17,501 nucleotides of DNA from JAZRUF01 sp045636205 (GTDB lineage: Bacteria > Bacillota > Clostridia > Oscillospirales > JAAYXM01), in the NCBI GenBank assembly GCA_045636205.1, contig JAZTXE010000116.1, positions 1 to 17,501 of the forward strand. Reading direction: 5' to 3'. Below, in pieces: positions 1 through 6,138 of the stretch; the first letter of the stretch is position 1, and every line of letters begins with the position of its first letter. The translations under genes were made by a program, and so were the position numbers. The notes beneath the pieces are model-generated. The model ran no database searches and was not told where the DNA came from. It saw nothing but the letters and a program-made list of their open reading frames with translations.

Positions 1-567
1 GAACTGAGAATGTATCATCGCAGCTTTAATAAGTGGATTTACTCCATCTTCCGTATTATTCATAAAGGAAATCAACTCATCCATATACTTTTTTGTCTCT
101 GTTGCAGCCGGTGGGTTGTATACAACTGTACCAGAAGAACTCTTGATATGATTATCATTGATTTTATACTTGCCAAGTGTTTTTTCAAGACCAGGAGCAA
201 TGATTCCTGCCATCATGTATTCGTGTATCTGCTTTATAAAGGAGTGTGTAAACTTTGCTGCACGAAGATGGTCGGCTCCAAAGATTAATGTTTTTACGTG
301 ATTCCGAGCTTCAATTTGGATTTTTTCATCACTTGACTCCGGTTTAATTTCACTCTTTAATATATCGGTTATAGTTGTCTGAGTTCCTTCTATATACATT
401 GAAGAAACGGCTTCTTTTTTTTGGAGCATAGGGATTAAAATTCCATTAAATTGGTAAGAATCGATTTTAGCTTCTAAAATACCTAAATTTTTCGAAGCAT
501 TTGCTAATTCGTTAACAAAATAACCAACGTTAAAATCCTCTTTTCGATTTGCTATATATTCCAGCAA
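1..567 (-). CDS. Fic family protein, N-terminal part (runs off the left edge)
   Basis: Reading the minus strand from a TTG at 567 gives 189 codons without a stop, to the window edge. Residues 30-70 match the Fic N-terminal region, including SSMYIEGTQTT at 55-65, which contains the [S/T]xxxE[G/N] inhibitory-helix motif (S56, E60, G61) of self-inhibited Fic AMP-transferases. Residues 149-189 (VVYNPP..., DELISFMNN, PLIKAAMIHSQF) match the stretch just before the catalytic HPFxDGNGR loop, which lies outside the window. Fic enzymes usually transfer AMP to a hydroxyl side chain of a target protein, and the inhibitory glutamate blocks ATP until it is relieved. The TTG start is chosen because GGGGAAGG lies 5 nt upstream and a consensus promoter follows; a GTG at 573 in the same frame is too close to that site. 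The gene lies inside the element that ends at 985. The family call is firm; activity cannot be judged without the catalytic loop. Confidence 0.85.
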   Translation of the reverse strand, partial: MLEYIANRKEDFNVGYFVNELANASKNLGILEAKIDSYQFNGILIPMLQKKEAVSSMYIEGTQTTITDILKSEIKPESSDEKIQIEARNHVKTLIFGADHLRAAKFTHSFIKQIHEYMMAGIIAPGLEKTLGKYKINDNHIKSSSGTVVYNPPAATETKKYMDELISFMNNTEDGVNPLIKAAMIHSQF

Positions 568-595
568 GAGCACCTTCCCCTTTCGTTCTCTAATA

Positions 596-623
596 ATTAT
601 AGCATAATGACGCAAAATGTCAA
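596..623 (-). promoter_or_regulatory. Consensus sigma-70-type promoter of the fic gene
   Basis: On the minus strand TTGACA (623-618), a 16-nt spacer and TATAAT (601-596) are both perfect consensus hexamers. The leader to the TTG start is only about 25 nt. Confidence 0.85.
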
Positions 624-627
624 CACG

Positions 628-664
628 ATTATCGTGCATATCCAAAAAAAATATGCACGATAAT
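628..664. promoter_or_regulatory. 14-bp perfect inverted repeat behind the fic promoter (probable operator)
   Basis: ATTATCGTGCATAT at 628-641 is repeated exactly in inverted form at 651-664, with a 9-nt A-rich spacer. The left arm is also part of a 13-bp palindrome, CACGATTATCGTG (624-636), that abuts the -35 box at 618-623. This geometry suits a dimeric repressor or activator of the fic gene. No regulator gene is visible beside it. With the runs of A it could also form a hairpin in transcripts, but the position argues for DNA binding. Confidence 0.6.
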
Positions 665-939
665 TCAGAACATTGCAGAACAACCGTTTCACAACCCTAC
701 CGCCACCTATCGCAAATGTGGTTTTTGGTTTGCGCACCAAGGAGATTCCATGGTTTGTGGCAGGTGACAAGCTGATCGGGAATTGCGGAAAACTTATCTG
801 CGATTGCGCTCGACTGACCATATTCTCTAAAATTAAACTGGCGATTGTTTTTGACGTTCGTCGGTTTATTAGTCGGTTTTTGAATATCGAAATCCGACTT
901 GGAAACCATGTCGATTTTAAGTCCTGTTTCAATGTATCA
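665..939. other. Gene-free end of the fMet-inserted element, with paired GTCGGTTT repeats
   Basis: No convincing gene is seen here. GTCGGTTT occurs at 860-867 and 872-879 (12 nt apart, same strand), and an inverted relative AATCCGAC at 891-898, all within 80 bp of the attachment core at 940. Closely spaced short direct repeats next to a core are typical of arm-type binding sites for tyrosine recombinases. The assignment is by position and pattern only. Confidence 0.4.
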
Positions 940-985
<46 letters not shown>

Positions 986-990
986 TAAGG

Positions 991-1025
991 AAAGCCTTGG
1001 TATCTCAGTGATACCAAGGCTTTTT
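991..1025 (+). terminator. Rho-independent terminator of the original tRNA-fMet gene
   Basis: A 14-bp perfect stem, AAAGCCTTGGTATC (991-1004) paired with 1010-1023, with a 5-nt loop, runs into a T-rich tail (TTTTTCTTTT). It starts 6 nt after the CCA, so it belongs with the tRNA downstream flank. Confidence 0.9.
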
Positions 1026-1084
1026 CTTTTGTTTCTGCCGTTTGTATTCATTGGTATTTAGACAGATCTGGTCGCCTCTTTTCT

Positions 1085-1104
1085 GTCGGTTCGAGTGTCG
1101 GTTT
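1085..1104 (+). repeat. Second pair of GTCGGTT direct repeats, 12 nt apart
   Basis: GTCGGTTC at 1085 and GTCGGTTT at 1097 repeat the spacing and sequence of the pair at 860/872. This pair lies 34 nt before the tmRNA-tail repeat at 1131. The parallel position suggests integrase arm-type sites of a related recombinase. The surrounding 1026-1130 stretch holds no gene that I can see. Confidence 0.35.
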
Positions 1105-1130
1105 GAAAAAATCGCGAGAACGAATGGCAG

Positions 1131-1185
1131 CGCGTCGCCTCCACCATTCATTTTCACAATTTTTGTAAAATTACAGAGAAACAGC
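1131..1185 (+). repeat. 55-bp direct repeat, copy 1, starting with a tmRNA (ssrA) 3' tail: candidate attachment site
   Basis: The first 16 nt, CGCGTCGCCTCCACCA, contain GTCGCCTCCACCA, the usual 3' end of bacterial tmRNA including CCA. No T arm or other tmRNA body precedes it, so only a tail is present. The copy at 16242-16296 matches at 51 of 55 positions in the same orientation. 3' ends of ssrA are well-known integration targets for phages and islands. A tRNA tail with the same acceptor sequence is not excluded. Confidence 0.65.
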
Positions 1186-1215
1186 GTATAGGAACATTTA
1201 AGTCCTATACGCTGT
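1181..1215. terminator. Hairpin after repeat copy 1 (probable terminator, possibly bidirectional)
   Basis: A 13-bp perfect stem pairs 1181-1193 (ACAGCGTATAGGA) with 1203-1215, around a 9-nt loop. The plus-strand tail is only weakly T-rich (CTTTATT). It lies 35 nt after the CCA of the tmRNA tail and 48 nt beyond the stop codon of the convergent araC-type gene, so it could serve either side. Confidence 0.6.
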
Positions 1216-1263
1216 CTTTATTATCATAGCTATGCTTTTTATAATAACAAACTTATTGTGAAA

Positions 1264-2157
1264 TCAATAATTTGACTCGGTCTTTTCCGTAGCTTGGTGG
1301 CTGCCCATAAAAGACTTTCTGTACTCACTTGGCGGAATACCCATTACATTCTTAAAAAGGCGAATAAACGCGCGGGGCTCATATCCCAGCGAGTACGCAA
1401 CACTTGCGACTGTTGAATTAGGGTTTTTCAGAAAATCGCAGGCTTTTTCTATGCGCCGCTTAAGAAGAAACTCCTGAGGTGACTGCTTGGTAAAGCTTTT
1501 AAAAAGCCCGGCAAAATACGTCCTGTTCAGCCCCAGATGCTCAGCAATATCATTGACGGTTATCCTGCGGGTGTAATTATACTCAATATACTTTATCGCC
1601 CGCTGAATATAATCCTCCTTTAGCTTGGACGGCTGCTGCATTGACAGCTCATGCTCGCAATATTTAAAAAGAAGCTTAAAAAGGCGATTTCCGCAAATGC
1701 ACTGGTCAAACTCAAAGGACGGACTGTTCTTATCCAGTATACTTATATAGCTTGTCATCTCCTCAAGCAGCTCCGGGCAATCCTCCCACGGAAAAACCGG
1801 ATTTTCCTCGCTAATCCCCAATATTTTCAGCATCTGTGGCACCTTGCTTCCGTACAAGCACACCCAGGTCTTGCCCCACGGCTCATGCTCATCGGCAATT
1901 TGAGATATAACCGCACCCGGGAACATCATAAAGCATTGCCCGGCGTGTACGCGAAAAGACTCATTGTTAATCATAACAATACCGCATCCGGTATGTACAT
2001 ACTGCAACATATAGCAATCGCGTATCTTGGGACCGTTGATATGCCCGGGTTTTAAAGCACCTTCGGTTTTGGCATAAAATGCCGACAGCTCGGGCACCGC
2101 CAGATTTTGCAAATGCAAAAAATTAATGTAGCTTGAGGTATCTATCGCACCTGACAT
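1264..2157 (-). CDS. AraC-family transcriptional regulator with N-terminal cupin
   Basis: The product has 297 aa. The N-terminal half has a cupin-like effector domain with the stretch YMLQYVHTGCGIVMIN (about 49-64) followed by FRVHAGQCFMMFPG. The last 100 residues are a double helix-turn-helix AraC DNA-binding domain: ITVNDIAEHLGLNRTYFAGL for the first HTH, and VASVAYSLGYEPRAFIRLFK followed by GIPPSEYRK for the second. The ATG at 2157 is preferred over an upstream TTG at 2181 because AGGAGG (2172-2167) stands 9 nt before it. The gene is divergent from the secreted protein at 2407. It is the only regulator in the 15-kb block, and 21-bp-spaced half-sites occur in its own promoter and at the lyase operon. 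The likely role is a sugar-responsive activator of those genes that also limits its own expression. Family certain; targets inferred. Confidence 0.93.
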   Translation of the reverse strand: MSGAIDTSSYINFLHLQNLAVPELSAFYAKTEGALKPGHINGPKIRDCYMLQYVHTGCGIVMINNESFRVHAGQCFMMFPGAVISQIADEHEPWGKTWVCLYGSKVPQMLKILGISEENPVFPWEDCPELLEEMTSYISILDKNSPSFEFDQCICGNRLFKLLFKYCEHELSMQQPSKLKEDYIQRAIKYIEYNYTRRITVNDIAEHLGLNRTYFAGLFKSFTKQSPQEFLLKRRIEKACDFLKNPNSTVASVAYSLGYEPRAFIRLFKNVMGIPPSEYRKSFMGSHQATEKTESNY

Positions 2158-2187
2158 TGCAAAGCGCCTCCTTTTGCTCAATTAGCA

Positions 2188-2220
2188 GACATTTCGTCAT
2201 CTCATTCTATCACTTCGTCA
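2188..2220. promoter_or_regulatory. Paired 12-bp half-sites, 21 bp apart: probable AraC-type operator
   Basis: GACATTTCGTCA (2188-2199) and ATCACTTCGTCA (2209-2220) are direct repeats with start-to-start spacing of 21 bp, which is two helical turns and the classic geometry of AraC half-sites. The pair overlaps the araC-type promoter (-10 at 2209-2204) and lies upstream of the promoter at 2268. A related pair stands before the lyase operon at 16008-16040. Confidence 0.65.
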
Positions 2221-2232
2221 TATGAAAAGCAA
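2204..2232 (-). promoter_or_regulatory. Promoter of the AraC-family gene
   Basis: On the minus strand TTGCTT (2232-2227), a 17-nt spacer and TAGAAT (2209-2204) fit the consensus well. One half-site fills the spacer and the other covers the start point, so binding there should repress this promoter (autoregulation). Confidence 0.6.
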
Positions 2233-2267
2233 GTGGTAAAATATATAATTATCTTACAAGAGGTCTG

Positions 2268-2273
2268 TATAAT
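2268..2273 (+). promoter_or_regulatory. Probable -10 box of the 2407 gene, without a recognisable -35
   Basis: TATAAT at 2268-2273 is a perfect -10. The 16-18 nt upstream positions give only A/T-rich sequence, with nothing near TTGACA, as expected of an activator-dependent promoter. The leader would be about 125 nt and includes a small GATTTT/AAAATC hairpin at 2277-2292. Confidence 0.5.
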
Positions 2274-2406
2274 GTGAGATTTTCCGCAAAATCACGGACG
2301 AAACCGTAAAAAACTCCCAAAAAAATCCCAAGCGTCACCTTGCTGCGTAAATCAAACACAATGACAGCCCTACTGAACATTTTATTTTTCAAAGGAGGAT
2401 ACCTAC

Positions 2407-4443
2407 ATGAACAAAGGAAAAAACAACAAAAAGGCACTTGCATGGGTTCTCTCCCTGTGCATGATGCTCGCAATGATCCCCGCAATCCCCGCGCAAACCG
2501 CAGAGGCGGCAGAGGCTATTGTCTACGATTTCACCAAAGCATACGACTCCACATGGACTGCTGACAAAACAATCAGCGGTGGATCAGAGGATACAGCGTG
2601 GAGTACATCGGTTAAATGCTTGGCAACGGGCACTGTCGCCGCACCCACTTCAGAACTGTGGAAAGATATTACATATACTTACACCAGCGGCAAAGGCTCT
2701 GCTCCGTGGCAGATTGCCGGTGTTACAATGAGCGGCAATAACCCGTCATACTCAGCAAACAACGGCGCGTCTTTATCTCCGGACTACGGAATAATTAATC
2801 ATATATATAATGTTACCGGCTATGATCCGGAAATCGGTATTCTTCTGAATGTAGAAGACGGAAAGCAGGGCAAGTATAACATTTCACTCAACTATGCAGC
2901 TTATTCTCAGGATACGGGCTCTTGCGAGTACAATGCGATTTTCACGCTGTATAAAGGAACCGCTGCAAGCGGTACTCCGCTAGCTACCCAACAAAAGACC
3001 ATCAATACCAACACCAGCTCGCTGAGCTTTGAAGATTTATCTCTCGGTACTTTTAATTTTGAAGGCGAGTACTATTTATCGATTAAACTCGATTGCGTAA
3101 CGAAAGCACTGAGTAAAACAAGTAGAGTGTTTACTAAAAACGTCACCCTGACTCCGATAGTCTCGGAGTATACCTTTGAAATGGCATCCGCAGATACTAA
3201 TATTGCAGATAACTTCCTTGAAGTGGGCGAAAGCGGAAGCGCAACATTTACGCTCTACGAGGATGGAGTTCCGGTAGATGCTAAAATCTCCGCAACATCC
3301 TCTAATGGAAATGCCACTGTAGCCGTAGACGGAAACAAAGTTACCGTTACCGGCGTAGCTCCCGGAACATCAGACATCACCGTTACCGCTTCGTACAATG
3401 GCACAGAAAAGACATTCAGCCCTATCAAGCTGCGTGTATTAGAAGAAAACTCACAGGTGTTTAACTTCACCAACAGATTCCCTGAAGACAAAGCTGATGG
3501 TACCGTGGCTACGACCTATGGAGCATACAAGTCCCTCAACAATGACTCGGCGCTTTCTGATTTCGCAGCCTCTCTTACATACGATTCCACAAAGCTGATA
3601 GATTCAGATCCATGGAAAAGTTCAAATGTAACGCTTGTTGGCGACAATGCTGCCACAAGACTTTCCAAAGACCATGGCATAGTAGTCAGCGTATACAAGA
3701 AAAATCAGGCGGCAGAATTCGGTGCTGTTCTCAATGTAGAGAATGACGGATGGTATAAGCTTGCAGCAAGCACACAAACCTACAATCCGGAGAACGGGGA
3801 TGCTGATACAACCCGCACAATTACCATTTATAAAGGAGATAATGCTGTTGATGCCAACAAAATAGTAGAATTCTCTGTGCCGAGATCTCGGACAAGCTTT
3901 TATAGTGGATATATAAATGCTAACGAAACAATGCTGAACAGATATCAGTTTGAAAAAGGCGAATATTATGTTAAGGTTCGTATAGCTACAGGTGCGGACG
4001 CAGCTGATAAAATAACAAGAGCTATGCTGGTAAGAAATATCAACCTTCAGCCGGCAGCTGAGCCTGAAAATTCCAATATTTTCGGAAATTGCGGCGCATA
4101 TGTTCAGAATACCACAGACGGAACATACACAGCGACCTTCCTTTCCGGCATTAACAGTCTGGGATATTCAAAGGTTGGATTTGTTGTAAGAGTCGGCGGA
4201 GAAATAGTGGCTACTCTTGAAACCACCGAAGCGTATAAGAGCGTAGCGGTCGAAGGGGCTGCAGATGCACTTACTCCCTCAAGCTTCAATATGAGCAATG
4301 ATAGCTCCTATGTATTCCTCGCATCACACGATAATATTCCTACAACTATTCTCACGGCAACCTTCCAGCCGTATGCAGTTTCGCTTGATGGAAGCGAAAC
4401 TATTTACGGCAAGGAATTTACCGCGACGTATAAGCCCCAGTAA
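2407..4443 (+). CDS. Secreted multi-domain surface protein with Big_2-type domain and two copies of an unnamed beta-rich module
   Basis: The product has 678 aa. Residues 1-36 are a signal peptide (KKALAWVLSLCMMLAMIPAIP, cut near AEA). It closely resembles the signal peptide of the lyase at 9402-15827. Residues 38-250 and 350-548 are two copies of a beta-rich module that I cannot name. They share PWxxxxVT(M/L)xG, YGI or HGI, a GxYKxxxxxxxY stretch, (L/I)YKG and GEYYxxxK. A Big_2-like Ig domain lies between them (254-345, VAVDGNKVTVTGVAPGTSDI). The C-terminal domain (556-678) is a beta-sandwich-like segment (FLSGINSLGYSKVGF...VYGKE-type ending) seen in other clostridial surface proteins. There is no SLH, LPXTG, dockerin or catalytic motif. 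AGGAGG lies 8 nt before the ATG. It probably binds glycan or S-layer, secreted or loosely cell-bound. Function is inferred from architecture only. Confidence 0.85.
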   Translation: MNKGKNNKKALAWVLSLCMMLAMIPAIPAQTAEAAEAIVYDFTKAYDSTWTADKTISGGSEDTAWSTSVKCLATGTVAAPTSELWKDITYTYTSGKGSAPWQIAGVTMSGNNPSYSANNGASLSPDYGIINHIYNVTGYDPEIGILLNVEDGKQGKYNISLNYAAYSQDTGSCEYNAIFTLYKGTAASGTPLATQQKTINTNTSSLSFEDLSLGTFNFEGEYYLSIKLDCVTKALSKTSRVFTKNVTLTPIVSEYTFEMASADTNIADNFLEVGESGSATFTLYEDGVPVDAKISATSSNGNATVAVDGNKVTVTGVAPGTSDITVTASYNGTEKTFSPIKLRVLEENSQVFNFTNRFPEDKADGTVATTYGAYKSLNNDSALSDFAASLTYDSTKLIDSDPWKSSNVTLVGDNAATRLSKDHGIVVSVYKKNQAAEFGAVLNVENDGWYKLAASTQTYNPENGDADTTRTITIYKGDNAVDANKIVEFSVPRSRTSFYSGYINANETMLNRYQFEKGEYYVKVRIATGADAADKITRAMLVRNINLQPAAEPENSNIFGNCGAYVQNTTDGTYTATFLSGINSLGYSKVGFVVRVGGEIVATLETTEAYKSVAVEGAADALTPSSFNMSNDSSYVFLASHDNIPTTILTATFQPYAVSLDGSETIYGKEFTATYKPQ

Positions 4444-4461
4444 TAAAAGGAGGATAATGAG

Positions 4462-4605
4462 ATGAAAACTTACATTGCACCTGAGATGGAAGTAAGTAAA
4501 TTCAATCTGTCGGACGTTCTCACAACCTCCGGCACTGAGCTTACAGCGAAAACATCACTTGATACCCCATTAGAAGCAGACAATGGATATTCATACGCAT
4601 ATTAA
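4462..4605 (+). CDS. Short 47-aa ORF of the clostridial 'APEMEV...TTSG' type, function unknown
   Basis: It begins 18 nt after the preceding stop, with AAGGAGG 8 nt before the ATG, and ends 9 nt before a strong terminator, so it is co-transcribed with the surface protein. The start, MKTYIAPEMEVSKF, followed by LSDVLTTSGTEL, resembles a class of tiny clostridial proteins with a charged (Y/E)xAPExEV N terminus and a VxTTSG or ITTSG centre. I know them only as hypothetical proteins. There is no signal peptide or membrane segment, and no cysteine. The C-terminal half is Ser/Thr/Asp-rich and ends in tyrosines (GYSYAY). A leader/core arrangement of a modified peptide can be imagined, but no modifying enzyme or exporter is nearby. 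Confidence 0.75.
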   Translation: MKTYIAPEMEVSKFNLSDVLTTSGTELTAKTSLDTPLEADNGYSYAY

Positions 4606-4614
4606 TTAAAACAG

Positions 4615-4651
4615 AAACACCACCGTCGATTTTATATCGACGGTGGTGTTT
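4615..4651. terminator. Rho-independent terminator after the surface protein/small ORF unit
   Basis: A 15-bp perfect stem, AAACACCACCGTCGA (4615-4629) with 4637-4651, and a 7-nt loop. It starts 9 nt after the small ORF. The arms supply their own A and T ends, so it can work in both directions. Confidence 0.9.
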
Positions 4652-4674
4652 CAGATTGTCAAAGAACTTATATA

Positions 4675-4723
4675 GCACCTCATCCGACGGCTATCGCCGC
4701 CACCTTCCCCTCAAGGGGAAGGC
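4675..4723 (+). repeat. Interspersed clostridial hairpin repeat, copy 1
   Basis: It begins GCACCTCATCCG and ends with CCTTCCCC-TCAA-GGGGAAGG (4703-4722, an 8-bp stem). An inner small hairpin, CGGC-TATC-GCCG, is at 4688-4699. This intergenic repeat type is familiar from Oscillospiraceae genomes. It codes for nothing visible. Confidence 0.7.
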
Positions 4724-4823
4724 TTTTCATCAAATGGCTTGTACTATACTGCAACATCGCATAACAATCTATTTTTTTTGTAAATTCTGCTTTGCTATCT
4801 CATCATCGGCATAGCCTCTATTG

Positions 4824-4846
4824 AACCACGCGACTATCGCGTGGTT
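4824..4846. terminator. Hairpin AACCACGCGA-CTA-TCGCGTGGTT
   Basis: A perfect 10-bp stem with a 3-nt loop, followed by TTTCGTT on the plus strand. It has terminator form, but no gene ends nearby. It may be a relic within the repeat-rich spacer. Confidence 0.4.
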
Positions 4847-4904
4847 TTCGTTATACAAAAAAGAGTTCGGTGTTATGGGGTGTACTAAAGGATAGCTGAA
4901 GAGA

Positions 4905-4958
4905 GCCTTCCCCTTGTGGGGAAGGTGGCAAAACCGCAGGTTTTGACGGATGAGGTGT
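4905..4958 (-). repeat. Interspersed clostridial hairpin repeat, copy 2, inverted
   Basis: This is copy 1 in opposite orientation: CCTTCCCC-TTGT-GGGGAAGG (4906-4925), then a hairpin CAAAACC-GCA-GGTTTTG (4929-4945), then GACGGATGAGGTG. The inner hairpin sequence differs from copy 1 while the outer blocks are kept. Confidence 0.7.
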
Positions 4959-4987
4959 TGAAAACCTAACGGATGCTATCGCATTCT

Positions 4988-5115
4988 GCACCTCATCACT
5001 CTCGCCAAGCTCGACAGCTTTCTCGCTGCGGCTCGGTCACGGTTTAGTTTTGACAATCCGGTGGATTGTCATTCATTGCCAAACCGCCGCTAAAGCTACC
5101 TCAAGGAGAAGCCTT
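4988..5115 (+). repeat. Diverged third copy of the interspersed repeat
   Basis: It opens with GCACCTCATC and closes with CTACCTCAAGGAGAAGCC, a degraded form of the outer blocks. The middle is longer and contains a perfect hairpin TGACAATCC-GGT-GGATTGTCA (5051-5071). The whole 4652-5118 spacer contains these repeats and no gene that I can support. Confidence 0.5.
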
Positions 5116-5118
5116 TCA

Positions 5119-5154
5119 AAAGCCGAGTTTTCCTGAATTGGAAAACTCGGCTTT
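5119..5154. terminator. Terminator hairpin at the end of the four-gene minus-strand operon
   Basis: A 15-bp perfect stem (AAAGCCGAGTTTTCC, 5119-5133, with 5140-5154) and a 6-nt loop. It lies 57 nt beyond the stop of the amidohydrolase gene. T-rich tails are present on both strands (CGTTTTTC on plus, TTTTG on minus), so it probably separates the convergent units. Confidence 0.8.
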
Positions 5155-5211
5155 CGTTTTTCAACTGTCCTTAACAGTATACCTCATACCACGAACTCTT
5201 TTTTAATCTTA

Positions 5212-6108
5212 CTATTTACGCTTAAGTAATTTCAGCGCGTTTTCGCGGCTGATTTTTTCATAGACCTGCTGTGAAATATGCCCCGCCATCACTGCATCGT
5301 CCAAATACTTAGACAGTGCAAACTCATTGCTGGGATCGCATATATCCGTTCCGAAATACAAGCGGTCTTGGAACTCCTCCATGAATTTATATCCGAACTC
5401 TGCATCGCGCATAACTGCGTTTCCGCCGCTGTTTGCGGACAGGTCACCGTGCAGGTTGGGGTACTTGCGCATAAGCTCTACCACACGTCCGGGGATAACT
5501 TTTCCGGTGGGGTATCCGCCTCTGTCCTCCTCGCTGCAATTCGCGCTGATTTCCGCCCAGAACTTCTGTGAATGACCGAGTACAATTAAGTTAGGGAACT
5601 CTTTGAGAACCTTTTCAAGTCTCGGAAGTCCAATCTCATCAACCATGCCATACTCCCCGCCCATTTTTCCTATATGGATTGTTATCGGCATTTGGCATTT
5701 TTCCGCGTGGCGGAATAAATTCATATAGCGCGGATCGTCAATGTACAGATTCGCCGTCAGCTCACCTATGCCCTTTGCGCCCATTTCCTTATAGTAGTTT
5801 ATGGCTTTTGATAAATCGGCGGTTTCGTCATTGGTAAGCCAGCGGGGGTCAATATTGCAGAACCAATCATAGGTTTCCGGGTATTTTTGCACCATCTCAT
5901 AGGATTCTTCGTTGGTTATGATGTGGCTGCGGCATTCGGGTGAATGCGAAGGCAACTGAACGCCGAATTCTATTCCCATCTTATCGTACATCGGGCGCAG
6001 CTCATCCGGCGTGGTGTAATCGCTCAATCCGGGGTATTGAAACCTGGGCATAGCCTTTTTCATGCATGAATGAACGTGAATATCTATTTTTTTAACTAAC
6101 TTCGCCAT
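5212..6108 (-). CDS. Amidohydrolase-2 family metal-dependent hydrolase
   Basis: The product has 298 aa, a usual length for the Amidohydro_2 TIM-barrel family. Metal and catalytic positions are visible in order: H11 and H13 in DIHVH, E116 in GIGELT, H145 in ITIHIG, H179 in VLGHS and D255 in FGTDIC. There is no signal peptide, so it is cytoplasmic. GGAG lies 7 nt before the ATG at 6108. It is the last gene of the operon, 30 nt after the GH3 gene. Members hydrolyse lactones or C-N bonds or decarboxylate acids; the real substrate cannot be read from sequence. Given its neighbours, a role on an imported uronic acid or N-acetyl sugar derivative (lactone opening or deacylation) is a reasonable guess. 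Confidence 0.88.
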   Translation of the reverse strand: MAKLVKKIDIHVHSCMKKAMPRFQYPGLSDYTTPDELRPMYDKMGIEFGVQLPSHSPECRSHIITNEESYEMVQKYPETYDWFCNIDPRWLTNDETADLSKAINYYKEMGAKGIGELTANLYIDDPRYMNLFRHAEKCQMPITIHIGKMGGEYGMVDEIGLPRLEKVLKEFPNLIVLGHSQKFWAEISANCSEEDRGGYPTGKVIPGRVVELMRKYPNLHGDLSANSGGNAVMRDAEFGYKFMEEFQDRLYFGTDICDPSNEFALSKYLDDAVMAGHISQQVYEKISRENALKLLKRK

Positions 6109-6138
6109 TTCAGTTCTCCTTTTAAATGAATTGTCTGA

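Noticed and set aside
755..769. TTGTGGCAGGTGACA also present at 17482-17496
   Set aside because: A 15-nt match between unrelated contexts, one inside a coding region; no longer homology around it, so taken as chance.
697..909. Minus-strand ORF of 70 aa just inside the fMet attachment site
   Set aside because: No ribosome binding site and no recognisable motif; it overlaps the proposed arm sites. An integrase remnant was considered, but no catalytic residues are visible.
4462..4605. Calling the 47-aa ORF a RiPP or bacteriocin precursor
   Set aside because: No modification enzyme, protease or exporter nearby, no cysteines and no known leader motif.
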